25,447 bases of DNA from CALANV01 sp036381615. Lineage in GTDB: Bacteria > Pseudomonadota > Alphaproteobacteria > CACIAM-22H2. Made by a program: the position numbers and the translations under genes. This document shows, in pieces, positions 8,016 to 15,029 of the stretch. Position 1 is the stretch's first letter. Each line of letters opens with the position of its first letter. The notes beneath the pieces were generated by a model. The model was not told the DNA's origin, made no database searches, and saw only the letters and a program-made list of their open reading frames with translations. Where the stretch lies: positions 1 through 25,447 of the forward strand of contig DASVCL010000071.1 in assembly GCA_036381615.1 (NCBI GenBank), in the 5' to 3' direction.

Positions 8016-9622
8016 CACATCCGGAACACGCCGAAGCGCGTCCTCTCGATCGGTGCGTTGAGGGCGGCGGAGAGGCCGAGGCCGAGCACCATGCGCGTAT
8101 CGGCCGGGTCAATGATGCCGTCGTCCCACAGCCGGGCCGAGGCGTAATACGGATGGCCTTGCGTTTCGTACTGGGCGCGGATCGGCGCCTTGAACGCCTC
8201 CTCCTCGGCCGCCGACCAGGTCTTGCCTTGGGCCTCGAGGTTGTCGCGGCGCACGGTCGCGAGCACGCTGGCCGCCTGCTCGCCGCCCATGACGGAGATG
8301 CGCGCATTCGGCCACATCCACAGAAAGCGCGGGCCGTAGGCGCGGCCGCACATGCCATAATTGCCGGCGCCGAAGCTGCCGCCGATGATGACGGTAAACT
8401 TGGGAACCTTGGCGCAGGCGACCGCCGTCACCATCTTCGCGCCGTCCTTGGCGATGCCGCCGGCCTCGTACTTCCGGCCGACCATGAAGCCGGAGATGTT
8501 CTGGAGGAAAACGAGCGGAATGCCGCGCTGGCAGCACAGCTCGATGAAATGCGCGGCCTTGAGCGCGGATTCCGAGAACAGGATGCCGTTGTTGGCGATG
8601 ATGCCGACGGGATAGCCCCAGATATGGGCGAAGCCGGTCACCACCGTCGTGCCGTAGAGCTGCTTGAACTCGTCGAACTCGCTGCCGTCGACGATGCGGG
8701 CGATCACCTCGCGCACGTCGTAGGGCTTACGGATGTCCGCGGGGACGACCCCGTAGATCTCCTCGGGATCGTAGCGCGGATCGACCGGCGGACGCACGAC
8801 GACGCCCGGCTGCTTGGTCCGGTTCAGATTGCCGACGATGCGCCGCGCGATGGCGAGCGCGTGATAGTCGTCGTTGGCGTAATGATCGGTGACGCCCGAC
8901 GTGCGCGAATGCACGTCGGCGCCGCCGAGCTCCTCGGCAGACACCACCTCGCCGGTCGCCGCTTTCACCAGCGGCGGGCCGCCCAGGAAGATCGTGCCCT
9001 GATTCCTGACGATGATGCTTTCGTCCGACATGGCCGGCACGTAGGCGCCGCCCGCGGTGCAGGACCCCATGACGACGGCGATCTGCGGAATCCCCGCCGC
9101 CGACATGGTCGCTTGGTTGTAGAAGATGCGGCCGAAATGATCGCGGTCGGGAAAGACCTCATCCTGGTTCGGCAGATTTGCGCCGCCGGAGTCGACCAGA
9201 TAGATGCAGGGCAGGTTGTTTTCGCGGGCGATCTCCTGCGCGCGGACGTGCTTCTTCACCGTCATCGGAAAATAGGTGCCGCCCTTGACGGTCGCGTCGT
9301 TGCAGACGATGACGCATTCGCGCCCGGCAACGCGGCCGATGCCGGTGATGATGCCGGCCGCCGGCACCTCGCCGCCGTACATGCCGTAGGCGGCGAACTG
9401 CGAGAGCTCGAGGAACGGCGAGCCGACGTCGAGCAGGACACGCACGCGCTCGCGGGGCAGCAGCTTGCCGCGCTTCACGTGCTTCTCGCGCGCGGCGGCA
9501 CCGCCGCCCTGCTTGATCTCGGCGACCTTGGCGCGCAGATCGTCGACGAGCGCGCGCATCGCCGCGTCATTGGCGCGGAACGTCTCGCTTTTCGTGTCGA
9601 CCGCCGACTTGAGAAGCGCCAT
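8015..9622 (-). CDS. mccB: methylcrotonyl-CoA carboxylase carboxyltransferase beta subunit
   Basis: This 535-residue crotonase-fold carboxyltransferase moves the carboxyl group from MccA biotin to the gamma carbon of 3-methylcrotonyl-CoA, giving 3-methylglutaconyl-CoA. Features typical of MCC beta subunits are KLLPRERVRVLLDVGSPFLE near residue 55, GGTYFPMTVKKHVRAQEIA, YLVDSGGANLPNQDEVFPD, the oxyanion-type glycines in MGSCTAGGAYVPAMSDE, and GGSFGAGNYGMCGRAYGPR in the C-terminal half. It differs clearly from the PccB-type subunit at 23634-25166, which has GPCAGGAVYSPAMTDF instead. It starts six bases after the HCCA-isomerase-like gene and overlaps mccA by one base. Confidence 0.95.
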   Translation of the reverse strand: MALLKSAVDTKSETFRANDAAMRALVDDLRAKVAEIKQGGGAAAREKHVKRGKLLPRERVRVLLDVGSPFLELSQFAAYGMYGGEVPAAGIITGIGRVAGRECVIVCNDATVKGGTYFPMTVKKHVRAQEIARENNLPCIYLVDSGGANLPNQDEVFPDRDHFGRIFYNQATMSAAGIPQIAVVMGSCTAGGAYVPAMSDESIIVRNQGTIFLGGPPLVKAATGEVVSAEELGGADVHSRTSGVTDHYANDDYHALAIARRIVGNLNRTKQPGVVVRPPVDPRYDPEEIYGVVPADIRKPYDVREVIARIVDGSEFDEFKQLYGTTVVTGFAHIWGYPVGIIANNGILFSESALKAAHFIELCCQRGIPLVFLQNISGFMVGRKYEAGGIAKDGAKMVTAVACAKVPKFTVIIGGSFGAGNYGMCGRAYGPRFLWMWPNARISVMGGEQAASVLATVRRDNLEAQGKTWSAAEEEAFKAPIRAQYETQGHPYYASARLWDDGIIDPADTRMVLGLGLSAALNAPIERTRFGVFRM

Positions 9623-9628
9623 GAGCCG

Positions 9629-10231
9629 TCACCACCCGCCGGTCTCGAGCCACTTCTCGATCTGCCACAGCCGGTCGGAGCCCCAGAACGGCTCGCCGTC
9701 GACGACAATGTAGGGGGAGCCGAACACGCCGTTCTGGACCGCCCGATCGACCTCGGCCTTCAACCGGTCCTTCACGGCCTGATCCTCGAGCGCGGCCTTG
9801 AGCGCGTCGCGCCCGACGCCCAGCGTCGCGGCGATGTCGAGCACGGTGTCGACCGGCGTCACGTCGAGGCCATCGCCGAACGCGGCATGGTACACCGCCT
9901 TGGCGAACCGCTTCGCGGTCGCGAGGTCGCGGTCGCTCAACCAGTAATACGCGCGGCTCGCCGCAACCGCGCCGAAGGGGAAATTCGCCGGCAGCTTGAA
10001 CGGCACGCCGAACAGACGGGCGGAACGATCGAAGTCCCGCCGGATGTAGTCCCGCTTCAGCGGCGTGTCGACGAGCGGCTTGAGTCCCGAGATCTTGAAC
10101 ACCGGTCCCAGTAGGAACGGCCGCCACATCACGTCGCGGCCATATTTTGCGGCGACCGCGTCGATCTTGGTGGACGCGAGATAGCCGTACGGACTGGAGA
10201 AGTCGAAATAGAAGTCGATCGCTGCCGCCAT
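9629..10231 (-). CDS. 2-hydroxychromene-2-carboxylate isomerase family protein (DsbA-like / kappa-class GST fold)
   Basis: This 200-residue cytoplasmic protein has the thioredoxin-like fold of HCCA isomerases and kappa-class glutathione transferases. It opens with IDFYFDFSSPYGYLAS; the Ser of the SPY motif (about residue 13) takes the place of the DsbA cysteine and activates glutathione. It ends with NGVFGSPYIVVDGEPFWG, the cis-Pro loop and C-terminal substrate region. The ATG at 10229-10231 is preceded by GAGGGA at good spacing. Known members isomerise HCCA in naphthalene breakdown, but no aromatic-ring pathway genes are present here. It lies between an acyl-CoA dehydrogenase (8 bases upstream) and mccB (6 bases downstream). 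A glutathione-dependent isomerase or transferase in acyl-chain metabolism is my inference. Confidence 0.88.
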   Translation of the reverse strand: MAAAIDFYFDFSSPYGYLASTKIDAVAAKYGRDVMWRPFLLGPVFKISGLKPLVDTPLKRDYIRRDFDRSARLFGVPFKLPANFPFGAVAASRAYYWLSDRDLATAKRFAKAVYHAAFGDGLDVTPVDTVLDIAATLGVGRDALKAALEDQAVKDRLKAEVDRAVQNGVFGSPYIVVDGEPFWGSDRLWQIEKWLETGGW

Positions 10232-10239
10232 GTTTTCCC

Positions 10240-11379
10240 TCACGTTCCGGCCGCGATGGCGCGGCTGATGACCAGACGCTGAATGTCGCTGGTGCCCTCG
10301 TAGATCTGACAGACCCGGACGTCGCGATAGATCCGCTCGACCGGAAAGTCGTTGAGATAGCCGTAGCCGCCGTGGATCTGGATAGCGTCGGAGCAGACGC
10401 GCTCGGCCATCTCCGAGGCGAACAGCTTCGCCATCGCGGCCTGAGTCAGGCACGGCTTACCGGCGTCACGCAGTGCCGCGGCATTGAGCACGAGCAGGCG
10501 CGCGGCCTCGATCTGGGTCGCCATGTCGGCGAGGCGGAAGGCGACCGCCTGATGCTCGATCAGCTTCTTGCCGAAGCTCTCCCGTTCCTTGGCGTAGGCG
10601 ACGGCCGCCTCATAGGCCGCCCGCGCCATGCCGACCGACTGTGCCGCGATACCGATCCGTCCGCCCTCGAGGTTCGAGAGCGCGATCTTGTAACCCTCGC
10701 CCTCCTCGCCCAGCATCAGGTCCGGCGTGAGGCGCAGGTCCTGAAGCACGATCTGGCAGGTGTCGGAGGCGCGCTGACCCAGCTTGTGCTCGGTCCGGGC
10801 GACGATCCAGCCCGGGGTGTCGGTCGGCACGATGAAGGCGGTGATTCCCTTCTTGCCCTTTTCCGGGTTCGTCACCGCGAAGACGATGGCGAGCTGCGCG
10901 GTCGAGCCGGAGCTGATGAACTGCTTCGTGCCGTTGAGGACCCAATGATTGCCGTCACGGCGCGCGCGCGTCTTGATCGCGCCGGCGTCGGAGCCGGCCT
11001 GCGGCTCGGTCAGGCAGAAGGCGCCGAGGATGTCGCCCCGCGCGAGCGGCTTCAGGAACCGTTCCTTCTGCTCGCGCGTGCCGAACTTCAGGATCGGCAT
11101 GCAGACGACCGAGTTGTGCACGCTCATGATCGTCGAGCAGGAGCCGTCGCCGGCCGCGATCTCCTCGAGCGCTGCCGCATAGGCGACATGATCGGCGCCG
11201 GCCCCGCCCCACTCCTCGGGCACCAGCATGCCCATAAAGCCGAGCCGCCCCATCTCCGCGATCGCATCCTTCGGGAACGTGGCGGTGCGGTCCCACTCGG
11301 CGGCGAACGGCGCGAGCCTCTCGCGCGCGAACTGGCGTGCCGTGTCGCGGATCAGGGATTGCGCTTCGGTCAGCTCCAT
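10240..11379 (-). CDS. acyl-CoA dehydrogenase (short/branched-chain type)
   Basis: This 379-residue FAD flavoprotein introduces the alpha,beta double bond into an acyl-CoA and passes electrons to ETF. It carries both family signatures: GAFCLTEPQAGSDAGA near residues 119-133, and QIHGGYGYLNDFPVERIYRD near 334-353. The catalytic Glu is at the usual C-terminal site, E361 in YEGTSDIQ. That sets it apart from the isovaleryl-CoA dehydrogenase in the same operon, whose Glu is in a different helix. Likely substrates are butyryl-, isobutyryl- or 2-methylbutyryl-CoA, but sequence alone does not decide. GAGGAG lies 7 bases before the ATG, and 46 bases separate it from the SDR upstream. Confidence 0.94.
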   Translation of the reverse strand: MELTEAQSLIRDTARQFARERLAPFAAEWDRTATFPKDAIAEMGRLGFMGMLVPEEWGGAGADHVAYAAALEEIAAGDGSCSTIMSVHNSVVCMPILKFGTREQKERFLKPLARGDILGAFCLTEPQAGSDAGAIKTRARRDGNHWVLNGTKQFISSGSTAQLAIVFAVTNPEKGKKGITAFIVPTDTPGWIVARTEHKLGQRASDTCQIVLQDLRLTPDLMLGEEGEGYKIALSNLEGGRIGIAAQSVGMARAAYEAAVAYAKERESFGKKLIEHQAVAFRLADMATQIEAARLLVLNAAALRDAGKPCLTQAAMAKLFASEMAERVCSDAIQIHGGYGYLNDFPVERIYRDVRVCQIYEGTSDIQRLVISRAIAAGT

Positions 11380-11425
11380 CTGCCGTCTCCTCGCCGGCCT
11401 TCATCCCAAGACATCGGGACATGTC

Positions 11426-12112
11426 CTACCATGGGATCTCCCGGCCGTCGTAGTTGAGAAACTTGCCGCTCTGCTTCGGCCGGATCCTGTCGAACAGCGT
11501 CCGCAACTGACGGACCGAGGCTTCGGGGGTGAGCGGCGCGCCCGGGCCGCCCATGTCGGTGCGGACCCAGCCGGGCACGACGGCGACCACCGTGATGCCG
11601 CGCCCCGCGAGATCGACGGCGAGGTTCCGCACGACATTGTTCAGCGCCGCCTTGCTCGACCGGTAGATATAGGCGCCGCCGCCCGCCTGCGCCGTCGAGC
11701 CCATCTGGCTCGTCATCATGACCATCAGCTTGCGCTCGCTGGCCGCGACGTGATCGACGAAGGACTCGGCGAGCCCCAGCGGCCCCATCACGTTCGTCTG
11801 CATGGCCCGGGTCCACGTGATCCAGTCGACCTGGCCGAATTCCTGATCCGCGCCTTTCGGCCCGTATATCGCCGCGTTGCAGAGCAGGATGTCGATCGGC
11901 TGCCCCTTGAGGCTGCGCGCCAGACGCTCGATCCGGCCGCGGTCGGTGACGTCCAACAGATGAGTCTCGACCTGCCGGCCGAGCGCCTTGAGCTCCTCAT
12001 GCTGTTCGGGATTGCGGATGGTGGCGATGACGCGCCAGCCATCGGCCGCGAACTGGCGGGCCATTTCGAAGCCGATACCGCGCCCCGCACCGGTGACGAG
12101 CAGCGTCGGCAT
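11426..12112 (-). CDS. SDR family oxidoreductase
   Basis: This is a 228-residue classical short-chain dehydrogenase/reductase. It has TGAGRGIG (residues 7-14) for NAD(P), the NAA motif at 79-81, Ser135 in MMTSQMGS, and the catalytic YRSSK with Tyr150 and Lys154. After the active site comes VVPGWVRTDMGG, normal for the family. The overall pattern resembles C-factor/CsgA-like and carbonyl-reductase-like SDRs. The basic Arg after the first Gly of the cofactor loop may favour NADPH. It lies three bases after the RidA-family gene and is part of the same operon. The substrate is unknown; a hydroxyacyl-CoA or ketone is plausible from context. It is unrelated to the SDR remnant at 5886-5996 beyond family membership. 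Confidence 0.92.
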   Translation of the reverse strand: MPTLLVTGAGRGIGFEMARQFAADGWRVIATIRNPEQHEELKALGRQVETHLLDVTDRGRIERLARSLKGQPIDILLCNAAIYGPKGADQEFGQVDWITWTRAMQTNVMGPLGLAESFVDHVAASERKLMVMMTSQMGSTAQAGGGAYIYRSSKAALNNVVRNLAVDLAGRGITVVAVVPGWVRTDMGGPGAPLTPEASVRQLRTLFDRIRPKQSGKFLNYDGREIPW

Positions 12113-12115
12113 GAA

Positions 12116-12505
12116 TCAGGCCCCGGATGCCGGGCACCGGGCGGTGACCTCGATTTCGATCCGCATGCGCGGGTCGACCAGATCGCAGATCAGTGCCGTC
12201 GCCGCCGGCCGGATGTCGCCGAAATACTCGCCCAGGACGGGCGCGATGACCGACCAGTCATCCGCCTTCGGCAGGTAGTAGCGCACGCGCACGACGTCGG
12301 CGAGCCCGGCGCCGGCTTCCCGCAGCGCCGCCTCGACATTGCGGAAGGCCTGTCGCGTCTGGACCACCGGGTCCTCGTCGATCGTCATGCGCGCGTAATC
12401 GAAGCCCGTCGTGCCCGAGACGAAGATCCAGTCACGATCCACGACGGCGCGCGAATAGCCCCATGCCTTCTCGAACTCGGAACCGGAGGAAACGAGCCGG
12501 CGCAT
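12116..12505 (-). CDS. RidA/YjgF/Rid family protein lacking the canonical catalytic arginine
   Basis: This 129-residue protein has the Rid fold: VVDRDWIFVSGTTGFD early on, TRQAFRNVEAALREAGAGL in the helix, and the closing IEIEVTA strand. Canonical RidA enzymes hydrolyse reactive enamines and imines from PLP enzymes using an Arg in a PARS-type motif. Here the aligned segment reads RPAATALICDL, so that position (residue 102) is Ala, while the family Glu in IEIE is kept. It therefore resembles the divergent Rid subfamilies, which often sit in catabolic operons, and may not be an imine deaminase. The ATG at 12503-12505 shares one base with the stop of the upstream Pmp3 gene. Confidence 0.88.
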   Translation of the reverse strand: MRRLVSSGSEFEKAWGYSRAVVDRDWIFVSGTTGFDYARMTIDEDPVVQTRQAFRNVEAALREAGAGLADVVRVRYYLPKADDWSVIAPVLGEYFGDIRPAATALICDLVDPRMRIEIEVTARCPASGA

Positions 12506-12705
12506 CAGATGTCGACGCCCTGACGTCGCGCCGCAACGATCTTGCGGTCGGTGTTCCACTGCGACAGCGCGTAGATCGCCCACAGCGCCGCCGGAATCCA
12601 GCCGATCAGCGTGATCTGCAGGACGAGGCAGATGATGCCCGCAATCGGCCGGCCGATGGTGAAGAACAGGGCGAACGGCAGGAAGATCGCGAGGAGAAGA
12701 CGCAT
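12505..12705 (-). CDS. YqaE/Pmp3 family small membrane protein
   Basis: This 66-residue hydrophobic peptide has two predicted membrane segments, roughly residues 2-17 (LLLAIFLPFALFFTIG) and 20-47. The second contains ITLIGWIPAALWAIYALSQ, the conserved GWIP...IYA pattern of the Pmp3 family. A short basic tail (TDRKIVAARRQG) follows. Eukaryotic relatives affect membrane potential and ion leak; bacterial members are stress-linked but poorly understood. The gene is joined to both neighbours by TGATG overlaps: its ATG overlaps the ivd stop, and its stop overlaps the ridA-like start. Its translation is thus tied to a catabolic operon, which is unusual for this family. The longer open frame reading through from ivd is only a shadow. 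Confidence 0.87.
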   Translation of the reverse strand: MRLLLAIFLPFALFFTIGRPIAGIICLVLQITLIGWIPAALWAIYALSQWNTDRKIVAARRQGVDI

Positions 12706-13877
12706 CAGGCCGTTTCCGCAAACAACTCGCGCCCGATCAGCCAGCGCCGGATCTCGGACGTGCCGGCGCCGATCTCGTAGAGCTTCGCGTCCCGCAGCAG
12801 GCGGCCGGTCGGGTAATCGTTGATGTAGCCGTTGCCGCCGAGGATCTGGATCGCGTCGAGCGCCATCTGCGTCGCCTTTTCGGCCGCGTAGAGGATGGCG
12901 CCGGCGGCATCCTTGCGCGTGGTCTGCCCGCGGTCGCAAGCCTTCGCCACGGCATAGACGTAAGCCTTGCAGGCGTTCATCGTCGTGTACATGTCGGCGA
13001 GCTTGCCCTGGATCAGTTGGAACGTGCCGATCGGCTGTCCGAACTGCTGGCGCTCGTGCACGTAGGGGATGACGACGTCCATGCAGGCCTGCATGATGCC
13101 GCACGGGCCGGCGGCGAGCACAGCGCGCTCGTAGTCGAGCCCGCTCATCAGCACGTGGACGCCCTTGTTGGGCTGGCCGAGGACGTTTTCCTCGGGCACT
13201 TCGCAGTCCTGGAACACGAGCTCGCAGGTGTTCGAGCCGCGCATGCCGAGCTTGTCGAGCTTCTGCGCCGTCGAGAACCCCTTGAACCCCTTCTCGATCA
13301 GGAACGCGGTGATGCCGCGCGGACCGGCGCCCGGATCCGTCTTCGCATAGACGACGAGCACGTCGGCATCGGGCCCGTTCGTGATCCACATCTTGCTGCC
13401 GTTGAGGATGTAACGGTCACCCTTCTTTTCCGCGCGCGTCCTCATGCCGACGACGTCGGAGCCGGCGCCGGGCTCGGACATCGCCAGCGCGCCGACATGC
13501 TCGCCCGAGATCAGCTTGGGTAGATATTTCCGCTTCTGCGCCTCGGTGCCGTTGCGGCGGATCTGATTGACGCAGAGATTGGAGTGGGCGCCGTAGGACA
13601 GGCCGACGGAGGCCGAGGCACGGCTGATCTCTTCCATCGCGACGCAGTGCTCGAGATAGCCCATGCCGGCGCCGCCGTACTCCTCCTCGACCGTGATGCC
13701 GAGGATGCCCAGCGCACCCATCTTCCGCCACAGATCCATGGGGAATTCGTTGGTGCGGTCGATGTCCGCCGCACGCGGCGCGATCTCGTCGTCGGCGAAG
13801 CTGCGCACCGAGTCGCGCAGCATGTCGGCCTGTTCACCCAAACCGAAGTCGAACGCCGGCAATTGGTTGGTTGGCAT
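12705..13877 (-). CDS. ivd: isovaleryl-CoA dehydrogenase
   Basis: This enzyme oxidises isovaleryl-CoA to 3-methylcrotonyl-CoA, the first committed CoA step specific to leucine breakdown. The 390-residue protein has ALAMSEPGAGSDVVGM near 130 and QILGGNGYINDYPTGRLLRD in the C-terminal region. The diagnostic feature is LDYERAVLAAGP, whose Glu (about residue 250) matches the unusual catalytic Glu of isovaleryl-CoA dehydrogenases; at the usual C-terminal site it has YEIGAGTSEIRR, with Gly in place of Glu. The ATG at 13875-13877 is preceded by GGGAG about 11 bases upstream. Its product is the substrate of MccAB encoded further along the same operon. The gene is also called liuA. Confidence 0.95.
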   Translation of the reverse strand: MPTNQLPAFDFGLGEQADMLRDSVRSFADDEIAPRAADIDRTNEFPMDLWRKMGALGILGITVEEEYGGAGMGYLEHCVAMEEISRASASVGLSYGAHSNLCVNQIRRNGTEAQKRKYLPKLISGEHVGALAMSEPGAGSDVVGMRTRAEKKGDRYILNGSKMWITNGPDADVLVVYAKTDPGAGPRGITAFLIEKGFKGFSTAQKLDKLGMRGSNTCELVFQDCEVPEENVLGQPNKGVHVLMSGLDYERAVLAAGPCGIMQACMDVVIPYVHERQQFGQPIGTFQLIQGKLADMYTTMNACKAYVYAVAKACDRGQTTRKDAAGAILYAAEKATQMALDAIQILGGNGYINDYPTGRLLRDAKLYEIGAGTSEIRRWLIGRELFAETA

Positions 13878-13955
13878 GGTTCGTCGGCTCCCTTCCGGAG
13901 GACCAATCTAAAGCGAATACGGCCGAATGCGAAGGCCGGCGGCTGCGGCGCCTGC

Positions 13956-14414
13956 CTACCCTTTCGGCCCGTCGGCGCGCCCCGCCATCGTCATGAGCGT
14001 CTGCAGCATCGTGGCGCAGAGATGCTCGCGCCCGTCGCGCTCCACGACCGTGTCGACGCAGCAGACGGTCAGCGTGCGCCCCGGCTTGATGACCCGCCCG
14101 CGTGCGATCAGCCGGTGGCCGTCGGCGGGCGCGACAAGGTTTATCTTGTACTCGACCGTCAGGACCGAGGCATCGGCAGGCATGAGCGAGAACGCGGCGT
14201 AGCCGCCGGCCGAATCCGCGATCATGCCCACGACGCCGCCGTGGAAGAAATTGTGCTGCTGGCTGAGGTCGGGCCGGTACGAGACGGCAATGTCGCATGC
14301 GCCGGGCGCCAGGTGGACGATCTCGGCCCCAATCAGCGCCATCGCCCCCTGCCGGGAGAAACTGTCGCGGACGCGGGCCTCGAAATCTGGGTTCTTCGGG
14401 ATGTAGTGGCTCAT
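13956..14414 (-). CDS. PaaI-type hotdog-fold thioesterase
   Basis: This is a 152-residue single hotdog domain of the PaaI type, which hydrolyses acyl- or aryl-CoA thioesters in the cytoplasm. Residues 54-75 read HNFFHGGVVGMIADSAGG; the HGG plus Asp67 match the active-site pattern. The strand LTVEYKINLVAPADG follows as expected. It is the first gene of the isovalerate operon, so a role in releasing CoA from stalled intermediates, or in generating a branched acid, is plausible but inferred. I prefer the ATG at 14412-14414, preceded by GGGGGGA. In-frame starts at 14434 (ATG) and 14474 (GTG) would add short Arg-rich extensions not expected in this family. Confidence 0.85.
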   Translation of the reverse strand: MSHYIPKNPDFEARVRDSFSRQGAMALIGAEIVHLAPGACDIAVSYRPDLSQQHNFFHGGVVGMIADSAGGYAAFSLMPADASVLTVEYKINLVAPADGHRLIARGRVIKPGRTLTVCCVDTVVERDGREHLCATMLQTLMTMAGRADGPKG

Positions 14415-14445
14415 TCGTCCCCCCGTGTGCCGCATCGTGTCGTGT

Positions 14446-14462
14446 TCACGTGCCCGACGTGA
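14446..14462. repeat. leader dyad TCACGT-N5-ACGTGA
   Basis: A perfect inverted repeat with 6-bp arms (TCACGT and ACGTGA) and a 5-base spacer lies in the leader between the predicted operon promoter and the thioesterase start. It could form a small RNA hairpin or be a weak protein site. It is short enough to arise by chance, so I list it only because it lies in the control region. Confidence 0.3.
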
Positions 14463-14537
14463 TCGCACGGCCACAGGTAGCGGCGCCGCGGCAGGTCACG
14501 GGCCGTGGCCGGCCTCTCGCCGTCCGCTCGGGCGCGG

Positions 14538-14566
14538 ACGATAAATTACGTTTACGTAAACGTCAA
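14538..14566 (-). promoter_or_regulatory. predicted promoter of the isovalerate (liu) operon
   Basis: On the minus strand the -35 TTGACG (14561-14566) is five of six to consensus. It is followed after 17 bases by TATCGT (14538-14543), four of six to the -10. Transcription would start near 14531 and leave a leader of about 115 bases before the thioesterase ATG. The spacer and the edge of the -35 are occupied by the 16-bp palindrome described separately. A 17-base spacer is normal for sigma70, unlike the stretched 19-20 base spacers of promoters that classical MerR proteins activate by DNA twisting. This suggests that the regulator represses here. Confidence 0.6.
14548..14563. promoter_or_regulatory. 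16-bp perfect palindrome, probable LiuR operator
   Basis: ACGTTTACGTAAACGT is its own reverse complement and stands out as an AT-rich island in GC-rich DNA. It lies within the predicted promoter of the isovalerate operon, 14 bases beyond the 3' end of the LiuR-like gene. LiuR-family MerR regulators of branched-chain amino-acid catabolism are known to bind palindromes of this general TTTACGTAAA-like form; I rely on memory for the consensus. The position over the -35/-10 spacer is where MerR-family dimers bind. Confidence 0.75.
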
Positions 14567-14576
14567 CACGCCGTCG

Positions 14577-15029
14577 TCAGCGGACCGACCGGCCGCGCGT
14601 GAGGGCCCTGAGCCGCTCGGCACAGCGCCGCTCCACTTCGGCGAGCTCGTCGAGCGTCTCGGCGATGTCGGCGCGCTGGCGCTCCAGCACCGCCCGCCGT
14701 TCGGCGATCTTGGTCAGGAAGAAGCGAAGCTGTCCGACCTCCCCGGGCTCTGCATCGTAGAGGTCGATGATTTCCCGGATCTCGCTCAGCGAGAAGCCGA
14801 GTCGCTTGCCGCGCAGGATGAGCTTGAGGCGGGTACGGTCGCGCGGACTGAACAGCCGCGTCTGCCCGCGGCGCTGGGGCGCGATCAGCCCCTCGTCCTC
14901 GTAGAACCGGATCGTCCGCGTCGTGATGTCGAACTCGCGCGCGAGATCGGTGATCGTGAATGGCCCGTCCGCTGGACGCGCCGCCCCCTCGCGATGATCC
15001 CGGTCCCGCCCTCGCGCCATTCGCCCCAT
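14577..15029 (-). CDS. liuR: MerR-family transcriptional regulator, LiuR-like
   Basis: This 150-residue regulator has an N-terminal MerR winged helix (ITDLAREFDITTRTIRFYEDEGL, then RGQTRLFSPRDRTRLKLILRGKRLGFSL) and a C-terminal dimerising coiled coil from about residue 95 (FFLTKIAERRAVLERQRADI). No cysteine cluster for metal binding is present; the only Cys lies late in the coiled coil, so an organic effector is likely. The DNA-binding region closely matches LiuR proteins, which control leucine/isovalerate genes in proteobacteria. The probable operator lies directly downstream, in front of the operon it should control. Starts at 15029 and 15020 are both possible; I kept the first because GGGGGA precedes it. 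The effector is not known from sequence, though a branched acyl-CoA intermediate would make sense. Confidence 0.87.
   Translation of the reverse strand: MGRMARGRDRDHREGAARPADGPFTITDLAREFDITTRTIRFYEDEGLIAPQRRGQTRLFSPRDRTRLKLILRGKRLGFSLSEIREIIDLYDAEPGEVGQLRFFLTKIAERRAVLERQRADIAETLDELAEVERRCAERLRALTRGRSVR

Noticed and set aside
5820..8147. A 775-codon open frame on the plus strand opposite mccA
   Set aside because: Same composition artefact. Similar long plus-strand frames lie opposite mccB and pccA.
13878..13955. Possible internal promoter TTCGCA-N17-TAGATT between the thioesterase gene and ivd
   Set aside because: Both hexamers match at only four of six positions, and the genes are close enough to be one transcript.
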